Positions 34,913 to 45,204 of a stretch of 64,000 nucleotides of DNA are shown here, piece after piece; the stretch's first letter is position 1; each line of letters begins with the position of its first letter. The DNA comes from Tamlana crocina (GTDB lineage Bacteria; Bacteroidota; Bacteroidia; Flavobacteriales; Flavobacteriaceae), in the NCBI GenBank assembly GCA_040429635.1, contig CP158972.1:1188001-1252000 (forward strand), read 5' to 3'. Under the pieces are notes generated by a model. The model had not been told where the DNA came from, searched no databases, and saw nothing but the letters and a program-made list of their open reading frames with translations. Both the position numbers and the translations under genes were made by a program.

Positions 34913-35737
34913 ATGAAGAGAATAATCATCGTTTTTTGTGTTGCAGCTTTCTTCTTTAGCTGTAAATCGAAAAAAGCTATTGTCACCAAAAAAAGAACTG
35001 AACGCACCGAGCGTGTTGAACACGTAGAGAGAAACACAGGAACTCCCGCCGAAACGCAAACCATTGAAACCCCAACAACCACAAAGGTTTATGCTAATAA
35101 TACCGAACGTTACATCGATGAGTACAAAGATGTGGCACAAAACGAAATGCGGTTGTATGGTATTCCGGCAAGTATCACTTTGGCACAGGGTATTTTGGAA
35201 TCGGGCTCGGGGAGAGGTCGACTTTCAGTTGAAGCCAATAACCATTTCGGTATTAAATGCCATGAATGGACAGGAGCGCGAATTTATCACGATGACGATA
35301 AAGACCAAGAATGCTTCCGAAAGTACAAGGATGCCAAATATTCATTCCGAGACCACTCTTTATTTTTAACCGAGCGCAAACGGTATTCGCCACTTTTCAG
35401 CTTAAAAAAGGAAGATTATAAAGGTTGGGCTAAAGGGTTAAAAGCCGCTGGATATGCGACCGATAGAAAATATCCCGATAAACTCATCAGTTTGATTGAG
35501 CGCTACAATTTGCACGAGTATGATATGGCGGTTTTAGGAAATTCGTACACGCCATATCAGCCCGAAGTAGCCGACAACCAACGGACTACCTACACGGTAT
35601 CAAAAGGCGATACCTTGTATTCCATTTCAAAAAGATACAATACCACAGTTGAAGAACTTCAAAATTTAAATGGTTTAACAGGCACAACCCTCAGCATTGG
35701 ACAAGTGCTTTTGGTTAAACCCACATCAAAAAATTAA
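34913..35737 (+). CDS. GH73 N-acetylglucosaminidase lipoprotein with LysM
   Basis: A 274-residue lipoprotein with lipobox C17 (FFFSC), a charged linker with T/E repeats (about 22-62), a GH73 glucosaminidase domain (about 70-205, catalytic E96 in [23 protein letters not shown]) and a C-terminal LysM domain (about 226-270, [16 protein letters not shown]). It hydrolyses peptidoglycan glycan strands and is held at the outer membrane. Its ATG follows the previous gene's TAA directly, and hemL starts 8 bases after its own stop. Confidence 0.93.
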   Translation: MKRIIIVFCVAAFFFSCKSKKAIVTKKRTERTERVEHVERNTGTPAETQTIETPTTTKVYANNTERYIDEYKDVAQNEMRLYGIPASITLAQGILESGSGRGRLSVEANNHFGIKCHEWTGARIYHDDDKDQECFRKYKDAKYSFRDHSLFLTERKRYSPLFSLKKEDYKGWAKGLKAAGYATDRKYPDKLISLIERYNLHEYDMAVLGNSYTPYQPEVADNQRTTYTVSKGDTLYSISKRYNTTVEELQNLNGLTGTTLSIGQVLLVKPTSKN

Positions 35738-35745
35738 AATTTTAT

Positions 35746-37032
35746 ATGATTTATAAACGAAGCAGTGCATTATTCGCAGAAGCAGAAAAAGTAATTCCCG
35801 GTGGTGTAAATTCGCCCGTTAGAGCGTTTAAAGGCGTTGGTGGAACACCGATTTTTATTAAGGAAGCCAAAGGGGCTTATTTGTACGACGAAGATGGTAA
35901 CCGATTGGTAGATTACATCAATTCTTGGGGGCCGATGATTTTAGGCCACGCTCACAAACCCGTGGTGGATGCGGTAATTGAAAAAGCCAAAAAAGGTACC
36001 TCGTTTGGAACACCTACCGAAATCGAAACCAAAATAGCCGAGTTGACGGTATCGATGGTTCCGAATATCGATAAAATACGCTTTGTGAATTCAGGAACCG
36101 AGGCCTGTATGAGTGCCGTACGTCTGGCACGCGGTTTTACGGGGAAAGACAAAATAATAAAATTTGCAGGCTGCTACCATGGGCATTCCGATTCGTTTTT
36201 AATCCAAGCGGGTAGTGGTGCGAGTACTTTTGGTACGCCCAATAGCCCCGGCGTAACCCAAGGAACAGCCAAAGATACCTTGTTGGCCAGATATAATGAT
36301 ATTAATAATGTAGAGGAAATTATTGAGGCGAATAAGAGTGAAATTGCCTGCATCATTATTGAGCCTGTGGCTGGAAATATGGGGTGTGTACCGCCAATAG
36401 AAGGGTTTTTGGAAGGGTTGAGAACCCTTTGTGATGCCAACGATATTTTACTCATATTTGATGAAGTGATGACCGGTTTTAGATTGGCAAAAGGTGGTGC
36501 CCAAGAATTATTTGAAGTGAAGGCCGATTTAGTTTGCTTCGGAAAAGTAATTGGTGGCGGATTGCCCGTTGGTGCCTTTGCGGCACGTAACGAAATTATG
36601 AACCATTTGGCGCCTTTGGGGCCTGTTTACCAAGCGGGGACATTAAGTGGAAATCCATTAGCTATGGCGGCCGGTTTGGCGATGCTCACCGAGCTGAATA
36701 CTGATGCGGAGATATTCACTCGTTTGGCTGAAAAAACGGAATATTTACACCGAGGCATAGAAAACGTTTTGAACGAAAATAGGGTGGTGCATACCATTAA
36801 CCGAACAGGGTCGATGATTTCGGTGCATTTTGATGAAAGGGAAGTGATTGATTTTGATACCGCAGCCAACGGAAATAACGATACTTTTAAAACGTTTTTC
36901 CACGGTATGCTGAATCAAGGGGTGTATATCGCGCCAAGTGCATTTGAAACTTGGTTTATAACTGATGCTCTAACTTACGAAGACTTAGATTTTACCATTA
37001 ACGCTGTAAACGAAGTGGCGAAAACATTGTAG
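35746..37032 (+). CDS. hemL: Glutamate-1-semialdehyde 2,1-aminomutase
   Basis: A 428-residue class III aminotransferase-fold enzyme. The PLP lysine is K267 in C-F-G-K-V-I-G-G-G. Family text such as [35 protein letters not shown] and YHGHSDS is complete. It makes 5-aminolevulinate for haem synthesis by the C5 pathway. It is last in a run of genes beginning at 33670 and followed by a strong hairpin. Confidence 0.96.
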   Translation: MIYKRSSALFAEAEKVIPGGVNSPVRAFKGVGGTPIFIKEAKGAYLYDEDGNRLVDYINSWGPMILGHAHKPVVDAVIEKAKKGTSFGTPTEIETKIAELTVSMVPNIDKIRFVNSGTEACMSAVRLARGFTGKDKIIKFAGCYHGHSDSFLIQAGSGASTFGTPNSPGVTQGTAKDTLLARYNDINNVEEIIEANKSEIACIIIEPVAGNMGCVPPIEGFLEGLRTLCDANDILLIFDEVMTGFRLAKGGAQELFEVKADLVCFGKVIGGGLPVGAFAARNEIMNHLAPLGPVYQAGTLSGNPLAMAAGLAMLTELNTDAEIFTRLAEKTEYLHRGIENVLNENRVVHTINRTGSMISVHFDEREVIDFDTAANGNNDTFKTFFHGMLNQGVYIAPSAFETWFITDALTYEDLDFTINAVNEVAKTL

Positions 37033-37041
37033 TGTAAAAAG

Positions 37042-37076
37042 AAAACGCATTTCCAAATACTCGGAAATGCGTTTTT
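37042..37076. terminator. Terminator of hemL
   Basis: A 13-base perfect stem, AAAACGCATTTCC (37042-37054) with GGAAATGCGTTTT (37063-37075), plus T. The A-rich left side makes it usable for the convergent minus-strand gene too. Confidence 0.87.
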
Positions 37077-37108
37077 CATCAACAAACTAAACTAAAATCA
37101 ATCAAATT

Positions 37109-37576
37109 TTATCTTCGGTGCTCCTTTTTTCTGAAGTCTCTTTTTTTGTCGTCGCTTTTCATTTTCTTTCTGGCTTGCGATTTCTCCCATTTTGCATATT
37201 GGTCTTCATTTAAAATCTTTTTCATTTTCGCTTTCATGGCAATTTGGTGGTCTAACTTGGCATTCATTATTTTCAAGCGTTCTTCTTTCGATGGTTTTTC
37301 CATGTTGCCGCTTTCCTTTTTCGCTTTATAGGCTTCCATCATTTCCTTGCGCTTTTTGGCGTTTTCAAGGCTTATGTTATAAATGTCGTCCTGTTGCGAT
37401 TTGTTCAAATCTAAATGCAGGGTCATTTTTTTGGTGTGTAATGTGGCAGCTTCCTCCGGAGAAAGATCGTGCATCAAGTGCATTTTGTCTTTTCTATCCA
37501 ATTTTTGTGGGCCTTGGGCGTAAGCAACACCTTGTAAGGCTACAAAAGCCACGGCGATAATCATTAACTTTTTCAT
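37109..37576 (-). CDS. Periplasmic lysine-rich helical protein (Spy/DUF4890-like)
   Basis: A 155-residue protein with signal peptide (cleavage after AYAQ, residue 21), then two long amphipathic helices full of K, M and E (MTLHLDLNKSQQDDIYNISL ... LDHQIAMKAKMKKILNEDQY), as in Spy/CpxP-like and DUF4890 proteins. Members are periplasmic chaperones or metal-stress proteins. Family assignment is by pattern only. The C-terminus is strongly basic. Confidence 0.65.
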   Translation of the reverse strand: MKKLMIIAVAFVALQGVAYAQGPQKLDRKDKMHLMHDLSPEEAATLHTKKMTLHLDLNKSQQDDIYNISLENAKKRKEMMEAYKAKKESGNMEKPSKEERLKIMNAKLDHQIAMKAKMKKILNEDQYAKWEKSQARKKMKSDDKKRDFRKKEHRR

Positions 37577-37682
37577 TTTTATTGTTTTAAAGGTTCTTTC
37601 TGCTAATAAGACCGTGGAAAATGAAAAAGGTTTAAGACGATAATTTTTTTAACTTGAAGTTAACAACTTTTCGAAACAGCTG

Positions 37683-38900
37683 TTATTTGATAAATGGGAA
37701 AGACAGCCCGATACCTGTTTGGAAATCGGGTGCATTATTTACCTCAAAATCTTCTTTGATATAAATGGAAAGTTTAAAATTCGGTTTTCCATAGGTATAA
37801 ACGAAATTCCAGTTTTGAAGGGGGTTGTAAAGTGTGTACACCCCGTTGTGCCAGCCGCCGTTTATTTCTTTCCACTTGCCCGAAAGCTTAAAATACTCGT
37901 ATTCTTCCCTTTGATTATATCGGGTTTGCGCCTGAAAATTTACCCCGAAGGCATTGTAGTTACCCTTTTTGGTGTACTTGGTAATTTCAAAATGCGACTC
38001 TAAAGTGCCTAAATATTTATTGTTACCCAGATCGATGACTTCCTTAAAATTGACGAAGTTTTTTCGGAGTATGTTGGCTCCTATTGCAAAATGGATTTGG
38101 TATTGGTTTTTAAGGTTGATTTTTTTAACCGCATTGGCAGAAATTCCAGCATCCATTGATGAATTGAAACGCGATGTGTTTAATCCTAAATGGCTACCAA
38201 AATTGATGAAAATATTGTGTTTTTTACTGAAACGAAACTTAGGGTAATAATAATGGCTCAATTCAATGCCTCCTAAAAAGAAATGGTTTTGGCGCAATTC
38301 CATGGTGTTTCCGTTACGGTCCAAGTATCTAAAATTAACTTGATTCATGCCGTAATACCGGCGCCCGAAAGGGTCTTCGCCACCAGCAATATTGCTGTGG
38401 AACCACTCGATGGCTTCGTCGGAGGTGAAAACTGAAAAAGGATACTTTCCTTTGGTAATCCAATAGTGCCTAAAATTGAGGTTTATTTCGTGCTGTTGGT
38501 TAATGGGGATATCAAAATTCAACCTAAATTCCTTTATAACTGCATCAACAACAATGTTCATATAATCGGCTGGCGTGCTTTCTTGATCTATAAAGGTAAA
38601 GGGGCGATCGTGCCATTTTATGTTACTTAACCGTTCCCTAACTTCGGGGTCTTTGGGGAAGTAAGCTTCAACATACGGATGGAAATTATTACCGCTAATA
38701 TGGTCTATGGTAAATGTAGGTTTTTTTGAGGGGGCACTTTTGAAATTGGTATTTAGCCTTGAGCTGAAAATACCAAAATGGTGCGTGGCTAATAGGCTAG
38801 GTTTATCGATGCCGTTTTTATAGAAAATACTATCTTTTTCTTGGGCTATAGCTGTTAAGGCAAGTACAGGCAAAAAGAAGAATAATAGGTGTTTTAGCAT
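37683..38900 (-). CDS. Putative outer-membrane beta-barrel protein
   Basis: A 405-residue protein with signal peptide (1-19) and no other hydrophobic segment. The C-terminal half consists of alternating, aromatic-rich strands and the last residue run, TGIGLSFPFIK, is typical of an outer-membrane barrel. No named family is recognised. It lies between two minus-strand genes; no operon partner is evident. Confidence 0.6.
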   Translation of the reverse strand: MLKHLLFFFLPVLALTAIAQEKDSIFYKNGIDKPSLLATHHFGIFSSRLNTNFKSAPSKKPTFTIDHISGNNFHPYVEAYFPKDPEVRERLSNIKWHDRPFTFIDQESTPADYMNIVVDAVIKEFRLNFDIPINQQHEINLNFRHYWITKGKYPFSVFTSDEAIEWFHSNIAGGEDPFGRRYYGMNQVNFRYLDRNGNTMELRQNHFFLGGIELSHYYYPKFRFSKKHNIFINFGSHLGLNTSRFNSSMDAGISANAVKKINLKNQYQIHFAIGANILRKNFVNFKEVIDLGNNKYLGTLESHFEITKYTKKGNYNAFGVNFQAQTRYNQREEYEYFKLSGKWKEINGGWHNGVYTLYNPLQNWNFVYTYGKPNFKLSIYIKEDFEVNNAPDFQTGIGLSFPFIK

Positions 38901-39118
38901 CGGGTAAAAATACTTAAATATAGATGTCTAGAAGAAAATTTCTTAAAAAAATTAACAAATCGATTTTACTCTTTTAACGAATTTATAAAAGGTAAAGGTG
39001 AATGTTAAATATTTCAAAATTACTTTAGTACGTCAAAAATATTGCGTCTATTTGTATAGTTAGTTTAGTTTAGTTAGTGCATTGGAAAATGCAAAAAGTT
39101 AAAGTTTAGTTTGTTATT

Positions 39119-39149
39119 AAAGCCGGTTATTAAAATAACTGGCTTTTTT
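39119..39149. terminator. Hairpin with T6G T6 on the plus strand
   Basis: AAAGCCGGTTAT pairs with ATAACTGGCTTT (one G-T), followed by TTTTTTG and further T on the plus strand. It may end the minus-strand hybrid kinase transcript, or a plus-strand RNA of about 90 bases starting near 39060 that contains a second hairpin, TGCATT-GGAA-AATGCA-like at 39078-39092. Confidence 0.55.
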
Positions 39150-39176
39150 GTTTTTTGACCAATGGGCAATTGGTTT

Positions 39177-41240
39177 TTAATCTTTTAATTGTAGACAAAA
39201 ATGAAAATGCAGTAGTTTGTATAGGTGTTCTTTTTTAAAGGGTTTCGACAGGTAATTGTTCATGCCACTTTCAAGAGCCTGGTCTATTGCCTCCGTGGTG
39301 ACATTGGCTGATAGCCCAAAAATAATTACGTCCTCGTCTTGTTTTCTTATTTCGCGGGTGGCTTCCCAGCCATCCATCACAGGCATATGGATATCCATAA
39401 AAATAAGATGATAAGGTTTTTCTTGAAATTTCTCTAAGGCTAGTTGACCGTTTTTTGCAGCATCTGGTGTAATGCCCAAATCCTCAAGGAATTTTTTGAG
39501 AACAATAATATTCAGGTTGTTATCGTCAACAATCAATACGCTTAAGTTAGAGTAATCTACCTTTTGGTTTACGGGTATTTGTTTTTCAACATGCTGCTTG
39601 TCGGCCAGTTTAAACAACATATTGAATTTAAACTTTGTGCCTTTGTTTGGGGTGCTTTTTACTTTTATTTTACCGCCCATCATATTGATTAAAACCTTAC
39701 AGATAGCCAAGCCTAAGCCGCTGCCTTCATACTGTTTTTTCACGCCGTTTTCCACTTGGGTAAACCTGTCGAAAATAGTTTTTAAGCGGTCTTTTGGTAT
39801 GCCAATACCAGTATCTTTTATGGTAACATGTACACGTAATTCGTTTTCACCTACTAGGTCTTCGCTATAATTTACGGTTACACCACCAGTGTTTGTAAAC
39901 TTTAAGCCGTTTTTAACAATGTTGTTTATTACTTGGATGAACTTGCTTTCATCTCCAATAACATTTAGTCCGCGAACATTTTTAAAATTTGATTTGAGGT
40001 AAAGGTTCTTCTTGACAAAAATAAATTGATTAACTTCAATAAGCTCTTTTATTTTTTCAAGCGGATTGAAATTGGTTTCGACCAACTCGGTTTTGCCCGA
40101 CTCTATCTTTTCGATGTCTAAAATATCGTTGATAATATTTAGCAGGTTGTTGGAAGATTTTTCCATTAAGTCTAAATATTCTCTATCTGTTTTGTTGAGT
40201 TTGCTGTCTTTTAACAATTCAATAAAACCAAGCACGGCATGCAGTGGCGTTCTTATTTCGTGGCTCATATTGGCCAAGAATTCAGATTTGGCCTTCGAAG
40301 CTTTCTCGGCCCGATTCCGTTCATTGTTGAGTTTTTCGTTGGTGTTTAAGAGCATGGCGTTAGACTGCAAAGCGAGTTTTGTGCCCTCGCGAGCTCTTAA
40401 ATAAAAATTGATAAGCAAACTGGTTAGAATACAAAAAAGGACGCCAACGCCCAAGGCTATGTGGGTAATAAGCCTGTTTTCTGATAGGTAAAGTTCATTG
40501 CTGGGTGTTACTTTTAAACGCCAACTTTGGTTATCTAAAGAATCAACTAAAATACTGTCTTCGTAAAATAATTTTTTCTCTGTTAAGAGTTTGTCTTGCG
40601 TATTTAGGGAGTAAAAAAGGTTCGATTCATGATCCCAAAGTTCAATGGCATATTGGTCTTCCAAACTGGTAGCTAGCTTATCGAACTTTTCTGTGAAGTC
40701 TACGCCGCCAGTAATGGTGCCTTGAAATGTGTTGTCGAAATTTACTGAAAAATCAACTAAAAAAGCTTGTCCGCTTTGAGTTAGCTCAGACCATGGCGTT
40801 ACATTGGGGATGTCTGTAAATCGGTGGCTTAACCATTCGTCTTTACGGTAACCGATATTAGAAATATCTAAATTTAAAGCCCCTTCATTTCCCTTTAATG
40901 GCATGATTTTTCGAATAACCATGGTGCTGTCAATCCATTCTAAAAATTTAAACGACGGATTTTGTTTTAGCAGCATTCTAGCATCTTGTTCCCAATGATC
41001 CAGATACATGCCGTCGGTAAATTCAATCCTATTTTTTAGATTATGTATTTGTGCAAAATCTGCCTTAACAATGTTGGTAAACTCTTTAAAAACAAGTTTT
41101 CCAGTTTGAATGACGTTTTCTTCAATTAACCGGTTACTGTTGATTAGAGCTTTGTTCCAAACTAGAATTACAATGAGCACCGTAATGGTGAAAGATGCTA
41201 TTGGAAATAGAACAACTTTTTTTTTAAGTTTGCTTAACAT
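39177..41240 (-). CDS. Hybrid sensor histidine kinase with CHASE-like sensor and receiver
   Basis: A 687-residue kinase: membrane helices at about 9-28 and 258-280 enclose a periplasmic CHASE-like sensor (FLEWIDSTMVIRKIMP, DEWLSHRF). The HisKA domain carries H327 in MSHEIRTPLHAVLGF; the HATPase domain shows NNIVKNGLKFT, DTGIGIP and GSGLGLAIC; the C-terminal receiver has D616 in IFMDIHMPVMDG. The receiver is not followed by an output domain, so it probably hands phosphate to another protein. Ligand unknown. Confidence 0.9.
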   Translation of the reverse strand: MLSKLKKKVVLFPIASFTITVLIVILVWNKALINSNRLIEENVIQTGKLVFKEFTNIVKADFAQIHNLKNRIEFTDGMYLDHWEQDARMLLKQNPSFKFLEWIDSTMVIRKIMPLKGNEGALNLDISNIGYRKDEWLSHRFTDIPNVTPWSELTQSGQAFLVDFSVNFDNTFQGTITGGVDFTEKFDKLATSLEDQYAIELWDHESNLFYSLNTQDKLLTEKKLFYEDSILVDSLDNQSWRLKVTPSNELYLSENRLITHIALGVGVLFCILTSLLINFYLRAREGTKLALQSNAMLLNTNEKLNNERNRAEKASKAKSEFLANMSHEIRTPLHAVLGFIELLKDSKLNKTDREYLDLMEKSSNNLLNIINDILDIEKIESGKTELVETNFNPLEKIKELIEVNQFIFVKKNLYLKSNFKNVRGLNVIGDESKFIQVINNIVKNGLKFTNTGGVTVNYSEDLVGENELRVHVTIKDTGIGIPKDRLKTIFDRFTQVENGVKKQYEGSGLGLAICKVLINMMGGKIKVKSTPNKGTKFKFNMLFKLADKQHVEKQIPVNQKVDYSNLSVLIVDDNNLNIIVLKKFLEDLGITPDAAKNGQLALEKFQEKPYHLIFMDIHMPVMDGWEATREIRKQDEDVIIFGLSANVTTEAIDQALESGMNNYLSKPFKKEHLYKLLHFHFCLQLKD

Positions 41241-41391
41241 TGCATTTAGTTAGTGCTATTATTAGAGAGAGGTGCAATATCATTTTGATTTAAGCCACGT
41301 TTAAAGGGTTAGTTTTGCATCGAAGTTATTAATATTTTTAGAATTAATAAAATTTTCATTTTTTGGATGCGGTTGTAGATTTTAAAACACA

Positions 41392-43080
41392 TTAAATCAC
41401 ACCAACAAACAATCCATTATCGGTCTTTTCAACTTTGGCTAAATTGTTTTTAGTGAGCTCTTTAATGGTTTTGTCCCATTTTTTATTTGAAAGTCCCGAT
41501 TGCGTTTTTAAATCGATAAGTTCCAGTTTTTCAGCTTTTTTCAAAATTTCAAAAACGGCTTTGGCATCTTCACTAACGGCAACGGCTTTTTTCTCCGGAC
41601 GCATTTGCGGGAAGAATAATACCTCTTGAATAGATTGGTTGTTGGTTAAAAACATGATTAAACGATCCATTCCAATACCCATACCTGATGTTGGTGGCAT
41701 ACCATATTCCAAAGCACGTAAGAAATCGTGATCTATAAATTCGGTAGCTTCGTCGTCACCTTTGGCAGCCAGTTTTAATTGGTGCTCAAAACGCTCACGT
41801 TGGTCGATAGGGTCGTTCAATTCGGAATATGCATTGGCAATCTCCTTACCGCAAACCATCAGTTCGAAACGTTCGGTCAATTCTGGATTATCGCGGTGCT
41901 CTTTACACAACGGACTCATTTCTTTTGGGTAGTCGGTAATAAAAGTAGGCTGGATGTAGTTACCCTCACATTTTTCACCAAAAATCTCATCGATTAACTT
42001 GCCTTTACCCATGGTGTTATCAACTTCAACACCTAAATCTATAGCCGCTTGGCGTATTTCGGCCTCGCTTTTTCCGGTAATATCGAATCCAGTAAATTCC
42101 TTAATGGAATCGGCCATGGTTACGCGGGCGTAAGGTGCTTTAAAATCTATGTCGTGTTCACCAAATTTTACTTTTGTAGTGCCGTTAACGGCAGTGGCGC
42201 AGTGTTCTAACAGGCGTTCGCAGAAGTCCATCATCCAGTTGTAGTCTTTATAGGCTACATAAATTTCCATGGCAGTAAACTCTGGGTTATGGGTGCGATC
42301 CATCCCTTCGTTTCTGAAGTTTTTAGAAAATTCATAAACGCCCTCAAATCCACCAACAATCAATCTTTTTAGGTAAAGTTCGTTAGCAATTCGCATGTAC
42401 AAAGGTACATCCAAAGCATTGTGGTGCGTAACAAATGGACGCGCCGCTGCACCACCAGGAATAGGCTGCAAAACGGGAGTTTCTACCTCAAAATAACCAG
42501 CATCGTTAAAAAACTGACGCATGGCATTAAATAATTTGGTGCGCTTTACAAATACGTTTTTTACCTGTGGATTCACCACTAAGTCAGCATAGCGCTGTCT
42601 GTAGCGTTGCTCGGGGTCGGTAAAGGCATCGTAAACCTTGCCGTCTTTTTCTTTTGGAACAGGTAATGGTTTTAAGGCTTTACTCAATAAGGTAAAATCT
42701 TTAACGTTAATGGTTTTTTCGCCCACTTTAGTAGTGAACAATTCGCCTTCAATGCCAATAAAATCACCGAAATCCAATAGCTTTTTAAATACGTCGTTGT
42801 ATTTGGTTTTGTCTTCTCCGGGGCAAATCTCGTCTCGGTTAAAGTACACTTGAATTTTCCCTTCGCCATCCTGCAACTGGGCAAAACTCGCTTTTCCTTG
42901 AACTCGAACCATCATCAATCGGCCTGCAGCTACTACCTTTTTACCTTCCTCAAACTGTTCCTTAACCTGTTTGGAGGTGTGGGTTACAGGGTATAAATCG
43001 GCTGGGTAAGGATTGATACCCAACTCACGAAGTTTTTTTAACTTGTCTCTTCTTACTAATTCTTGTTCTGAAAGCTGCAT
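41392..43080 (-). CDS. lysS: Lysyl-tRNA synthetase (class II)
   Basis: A 562-residue class II synthetase with an N-terminal OB-fold anticodon-binding domain (about 55-170) and catalytic motifs FRNEGMDRTHNPEFTAME and PPTSGMGIGMDRLIMFLT. It charges tRNA-Lys. It is about 65 residues longer than the E. coli enzyme: the C-terminal tail (about 495-562; ends KKWDKTIKELTKNNLAKVEK, then a short strand) looks like a small winged-helix and is common in flavobacterial LysS. Confidence 0.95.
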   Translation of the reverse strand: MQLSEQELVRRDKLKKLRELGINPYPADLYPVTHTSKQVKEQFEEGKKVVAAGRLMMVRVQGKASFAQLQDGEGKIQVYFNRDEICPGEDKTKYNDVFKKLLDFGDFIGIEGELFTTKVGEKTINVKDFTLLSKALKPLPVPKEKDGKVYDAFTDPEQRYRQRYADLVVNPQVKNVFVKRTKLFNAMRQFFNDAGYFEVETPVLQPIPGGAAARPFVTHHNALDVPLYMRIANELYLKRLIVGGFEGVYEFSKNFRNEGMDRTHNPEFTAMEIYVAYKDYNWMMDFCERLLEHCATAVNGTTKVKFGEHDIDFKAPYARVTMADSIKEFTGFDITGKSEAEIRQAAIDLGVEVDNTMGKGKLIDEIFGEKCEGNYIQPTFITDYPKEMSPLCKEHRDNPELTERFELMVCGKEIANAYSELNDPIDQRERFEHQLKLAAKGDDEATEFIDHDFLRALEYGMPPTSGMGIGMDRLIMFLTNNQSIQEVLFFPQMRPEKKAVAVSEDAKAVFEILKKAEKLELIDLKTQSGLSNKKWDKTIKELTKNNLAKVEKTDNGLFVGVI

Positions 43081-43277
43081 GCTAATTTTTAATTTTGAGT
43101 TTGGCCCTTTTCGAGCGAGTGCAAAATTACGTTATTTTCAAAAAAGTAGCACATAAGTTACTAGGAGATTTTGGGCGCCATACAACATTGCCAAACTTTA
43201 TGCGGCTTAAATTGTAACAAAAGAATGGTTTTCCCGTCGAATAGGCCATATCATCAATCATCAAAATAAAATAGAAT

Positions 43278-43436
43278 ATGAGTTTTTGGAGAGTTCTGCT
43301 TTCAATTATATGTCCGCCATTAGCCGTTTTAGATAAAGGTTGTGGCTCCATCATTATCGTGTTTTTACTGTGGCTTTGCGGCTGGGTGCCCGGAGTGATT
43401 GCCGCACTTGTAATACTGAATAACCCAAAAAATTAG
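43278..43436 (+). CDS. YqaE/Pmp3-family small membrane protein
   Basis: A 52-residue peptide. It contains the family core CPPLAVLDKGCGS, then a hydrophobic helix and WLCGWVPGVIAALVIL, so two membrane helices joined by a short loop. Pmp3-like proteins are small, stress-linked membrane proteins. The ATG is at 43278, followed by 51 codons and TAG. It lies between divergent lysS and lipB. Confidence 0.85.
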   Translation: MSFWRVLLSIICPPLAVLDKGCGSIIIVFLLWLCGWVPGVIAALVILNNPKN

Positions 43437-43526
43437 TTTCAGGGGGTAAAAATTTCTTCTGAAATACTAAACAAAAATCCCGTTTCAATTACTTTGTGCC
43501 TTTGTGCCTTTGCGAGAATAAAATCG

Positions 43527-43534
43527 TAATTTTG
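43527..43534 (+). promoter_or_regulatory. -7 box 6 bases before lipB
   Basis: TAATTTTG fits TAnnTTTG and ends 6 bases before the lipB ATG, so the mRNA would be almost leaderless. Confidence 0.5.
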
Positions 43535-43540
43535 CAGCTT

Positions 43541-44245
43541 ATGAATAAAAAGGTTCAACTGCAGGATTTAGGATTTAAGGATTACAAACAAACTTGGGAT
43601 TACCAAGAGCAACTGTTTAAGGGCATTGTTGACGCCAAAATTAAAAATAGGCGTGAAGAAACCGACTTTGAAACCAACAACTACTTTTTGTTTGTTGAGC
43701 ATCCGCATGTGTACACTTTGGGGAAAAGCGGCGATTTGTCCAATTTATTACTGAATGAATCACAGCTCACCGAAAAAGGGGCGACCTTTTATAAAATAAA
43801 CCGCGGTGGCGATATTACTTACCACGGGCCCGGGCAAATTGTTGGCTATCCTATTTTGGATCTCGACAATTTTTTTACCGATATACACAAATACCTGCGT
43901 TTGCTTGAGGAAATGATTATTTTAACCTTGGCCGAATACGGTTTAAAAGCCGAGCGCAGCGATGGTGAAACCGGTGTTTGGTTGGATGTAGGCACACCCT
44001 TTGCCCGTAAAATATGTGCCATGGGCGTTCGCGCCAGTCGGTGGGTAACCATGCACGGTTTTGCGCTTAATGTGAATGCCGATTTGGGCTATTTCGATAA
44101 TATTATTCCTTGTGGTATTCGTGGTAAAGCGGTGACTTCGCTAAACGTGGAACTTGGCAAAAAAGAAGTTGACGAAACAGAAGTAAAAGACAAACTACTC
44201 AAACATTTTTCTGAACTTTTTGAGGCGGAGTTTGTTGCGAAATAG
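43541..44245 (+). CDS. lipB: Octanoyltransferase LipB
   Basis: A 234-residue enzyme. The ATG at 43541 is used; an earlier frame opening at 43496 lies in the promoter. Catalytic residues fit K157 (ARKICAMGVR) and C191 (IIPCGIRG), with RGGDITYHGPGQ and MHGFALNVN as family marks. It transfers octanoate from ACP to lipoyl domains in lipoate synthesis. Confidence 0.95.
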   Translation: MNKKVQLQDLGFKDYKQTWDYQEQLFKGIVDAKIKNRREETDFETNNYFLFVEHPHVYTLGKSGDLSNLLLNESQLTEKGATFYKINRGGDITYHGPGQIVGYPILDLDNFFTDIHKYLRLLEEMIILTLAEYGLKAERSDGETGVWLDVGTPFARKICAMGVRASRWVTMHGFALNVNADLGYFDNIIPCGIRGKAVTSLNVELGKKEVDETEVKDKLLKHFSELFEAEFVAK

Positions 44246-44298
44246 ACTGTTGTTTTATGGGGTTTTGCTTATTTTTAACCGATAACTATTCCATTTAA

Positions 44299-45099
44299 AT
44301 GAGCACCAACAAGCATTATTTTGAAACCAACAGGCAAACCTGGAACCAAAAAGTAAAGGTGCATGCCCAAAGCGATATGTACAACCTCGAAGCTTTTAAG
44401 CAAGGAAAATCGTCATTGATGCGGTATGAACTGGAAGCCTTGGGGAATGTTAACGGAAAATCGCTATTGCATTTGCAATGCCATTTTGGTCAAGATACAT
44501 TGAGTTGGAGCCGAATGGGCGCAACCTGCACGGGCGTCGATATCAGCGACGAGGGCATCCAACTGGCGAAACAACTCAATGACGAACTGCAACAAAATGC
44601 CCAATTTGTATGTTGTAACGTGTTAGATACCTCAAAATTTGTGACCGAACAATTCGATATCGTTTTTACCAGTTATGGCGTTATCGGTTGGTTGCCCGAT
44701 TTAAAACCATGGGGCAAAATGATTGCCGAACGCTTAAAAACGGGCGGCACATTTTTTATGGCCGAATTCCATCCCATAGTTTGGATGTTCGATTATTAAG
44801 GCGACACACCAAAAATGCAATACGGTTATATGCAAAACGATGTCATTTACGAAGAATACCAAGGTACTTATGCCGACGAAAACGCCGAGATAACCAGTAA
44901 AGAATACGGTTGGAACCACGGCCTTGGTGAAGTTATTAATGCATTGACCGAAGCAGGGCTGCACATAGACTATTTAAACGAATACAACGAAAGCCCGTAT
45001 GATGTTTTGCCCAATTTAACCGAAACCGAAAACGGTATGTTTGTAACAAAAGACCAATTGTACCCTTTGATTTTTACGGTAAAGGCGACGAAATTGTGA
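44299..45099 (+). pseudogene. Class I SAM-dependent methyltransferase broken by an in-frame TAA
   Basis: Residues 1-166 carry a normal methyltransferase core (G-K-S-L-L-H-L-Q-C-H-F-G-Q-D-T, then GVDISDEGI and FDIVFTSYGVIGWL). A TAA at 44797-44799 then interrupts FDY and GDTPKMQYGYMQ. The same frame continues without shift to 45099 with text that belongs to the same protein (YGWNHGLGEVINALTEAGLHI). Substituting one codon would restore a 266-residue enzyme. It is either a young pseudogene or a sequence error. Confidence 0.8.
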
Positions 45100-45116
45100 T
45101 GCGTTTATAAAACAAC

Positions 45117-45141
45117 AAACGCCCTTAAAATGGACGTTTTT
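45117..45141 (+). terminator. Imperfect hairpin after the methyltransferase
   Basis: AAACGCCC and GGACGTTTT form a stem with one C-A mismatch and a seven-base loop, followed by a T run. Confidence 0.5.
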
Positions 45142-45204
45142 ATATCATGTTTTTACAAAATTATGGGCTTGTGCAGAGAGATTTGCTGTTTTTGGTAAAA
45201 TGAT

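Noticed and set aside
34801-35140. Minus-strand frames across the GH73 gene start
   Set aside because: They oppose a clear lipoprotein signal and glucosaminidase domain and have no motifs of their own.
37192-37560. 122-codon plus-strand frame
   Set aside because: It is opposite the periplasmic lysine-rich protein gene, which has a clear signal peptide.
44797-44799. Recoding (stop read as an amino acid) in the methyltransferase
   Set aside because: The stop is TAA, which is not used for selenocysteine or pyrrolysine, and other genes in the window end normally with TAA.
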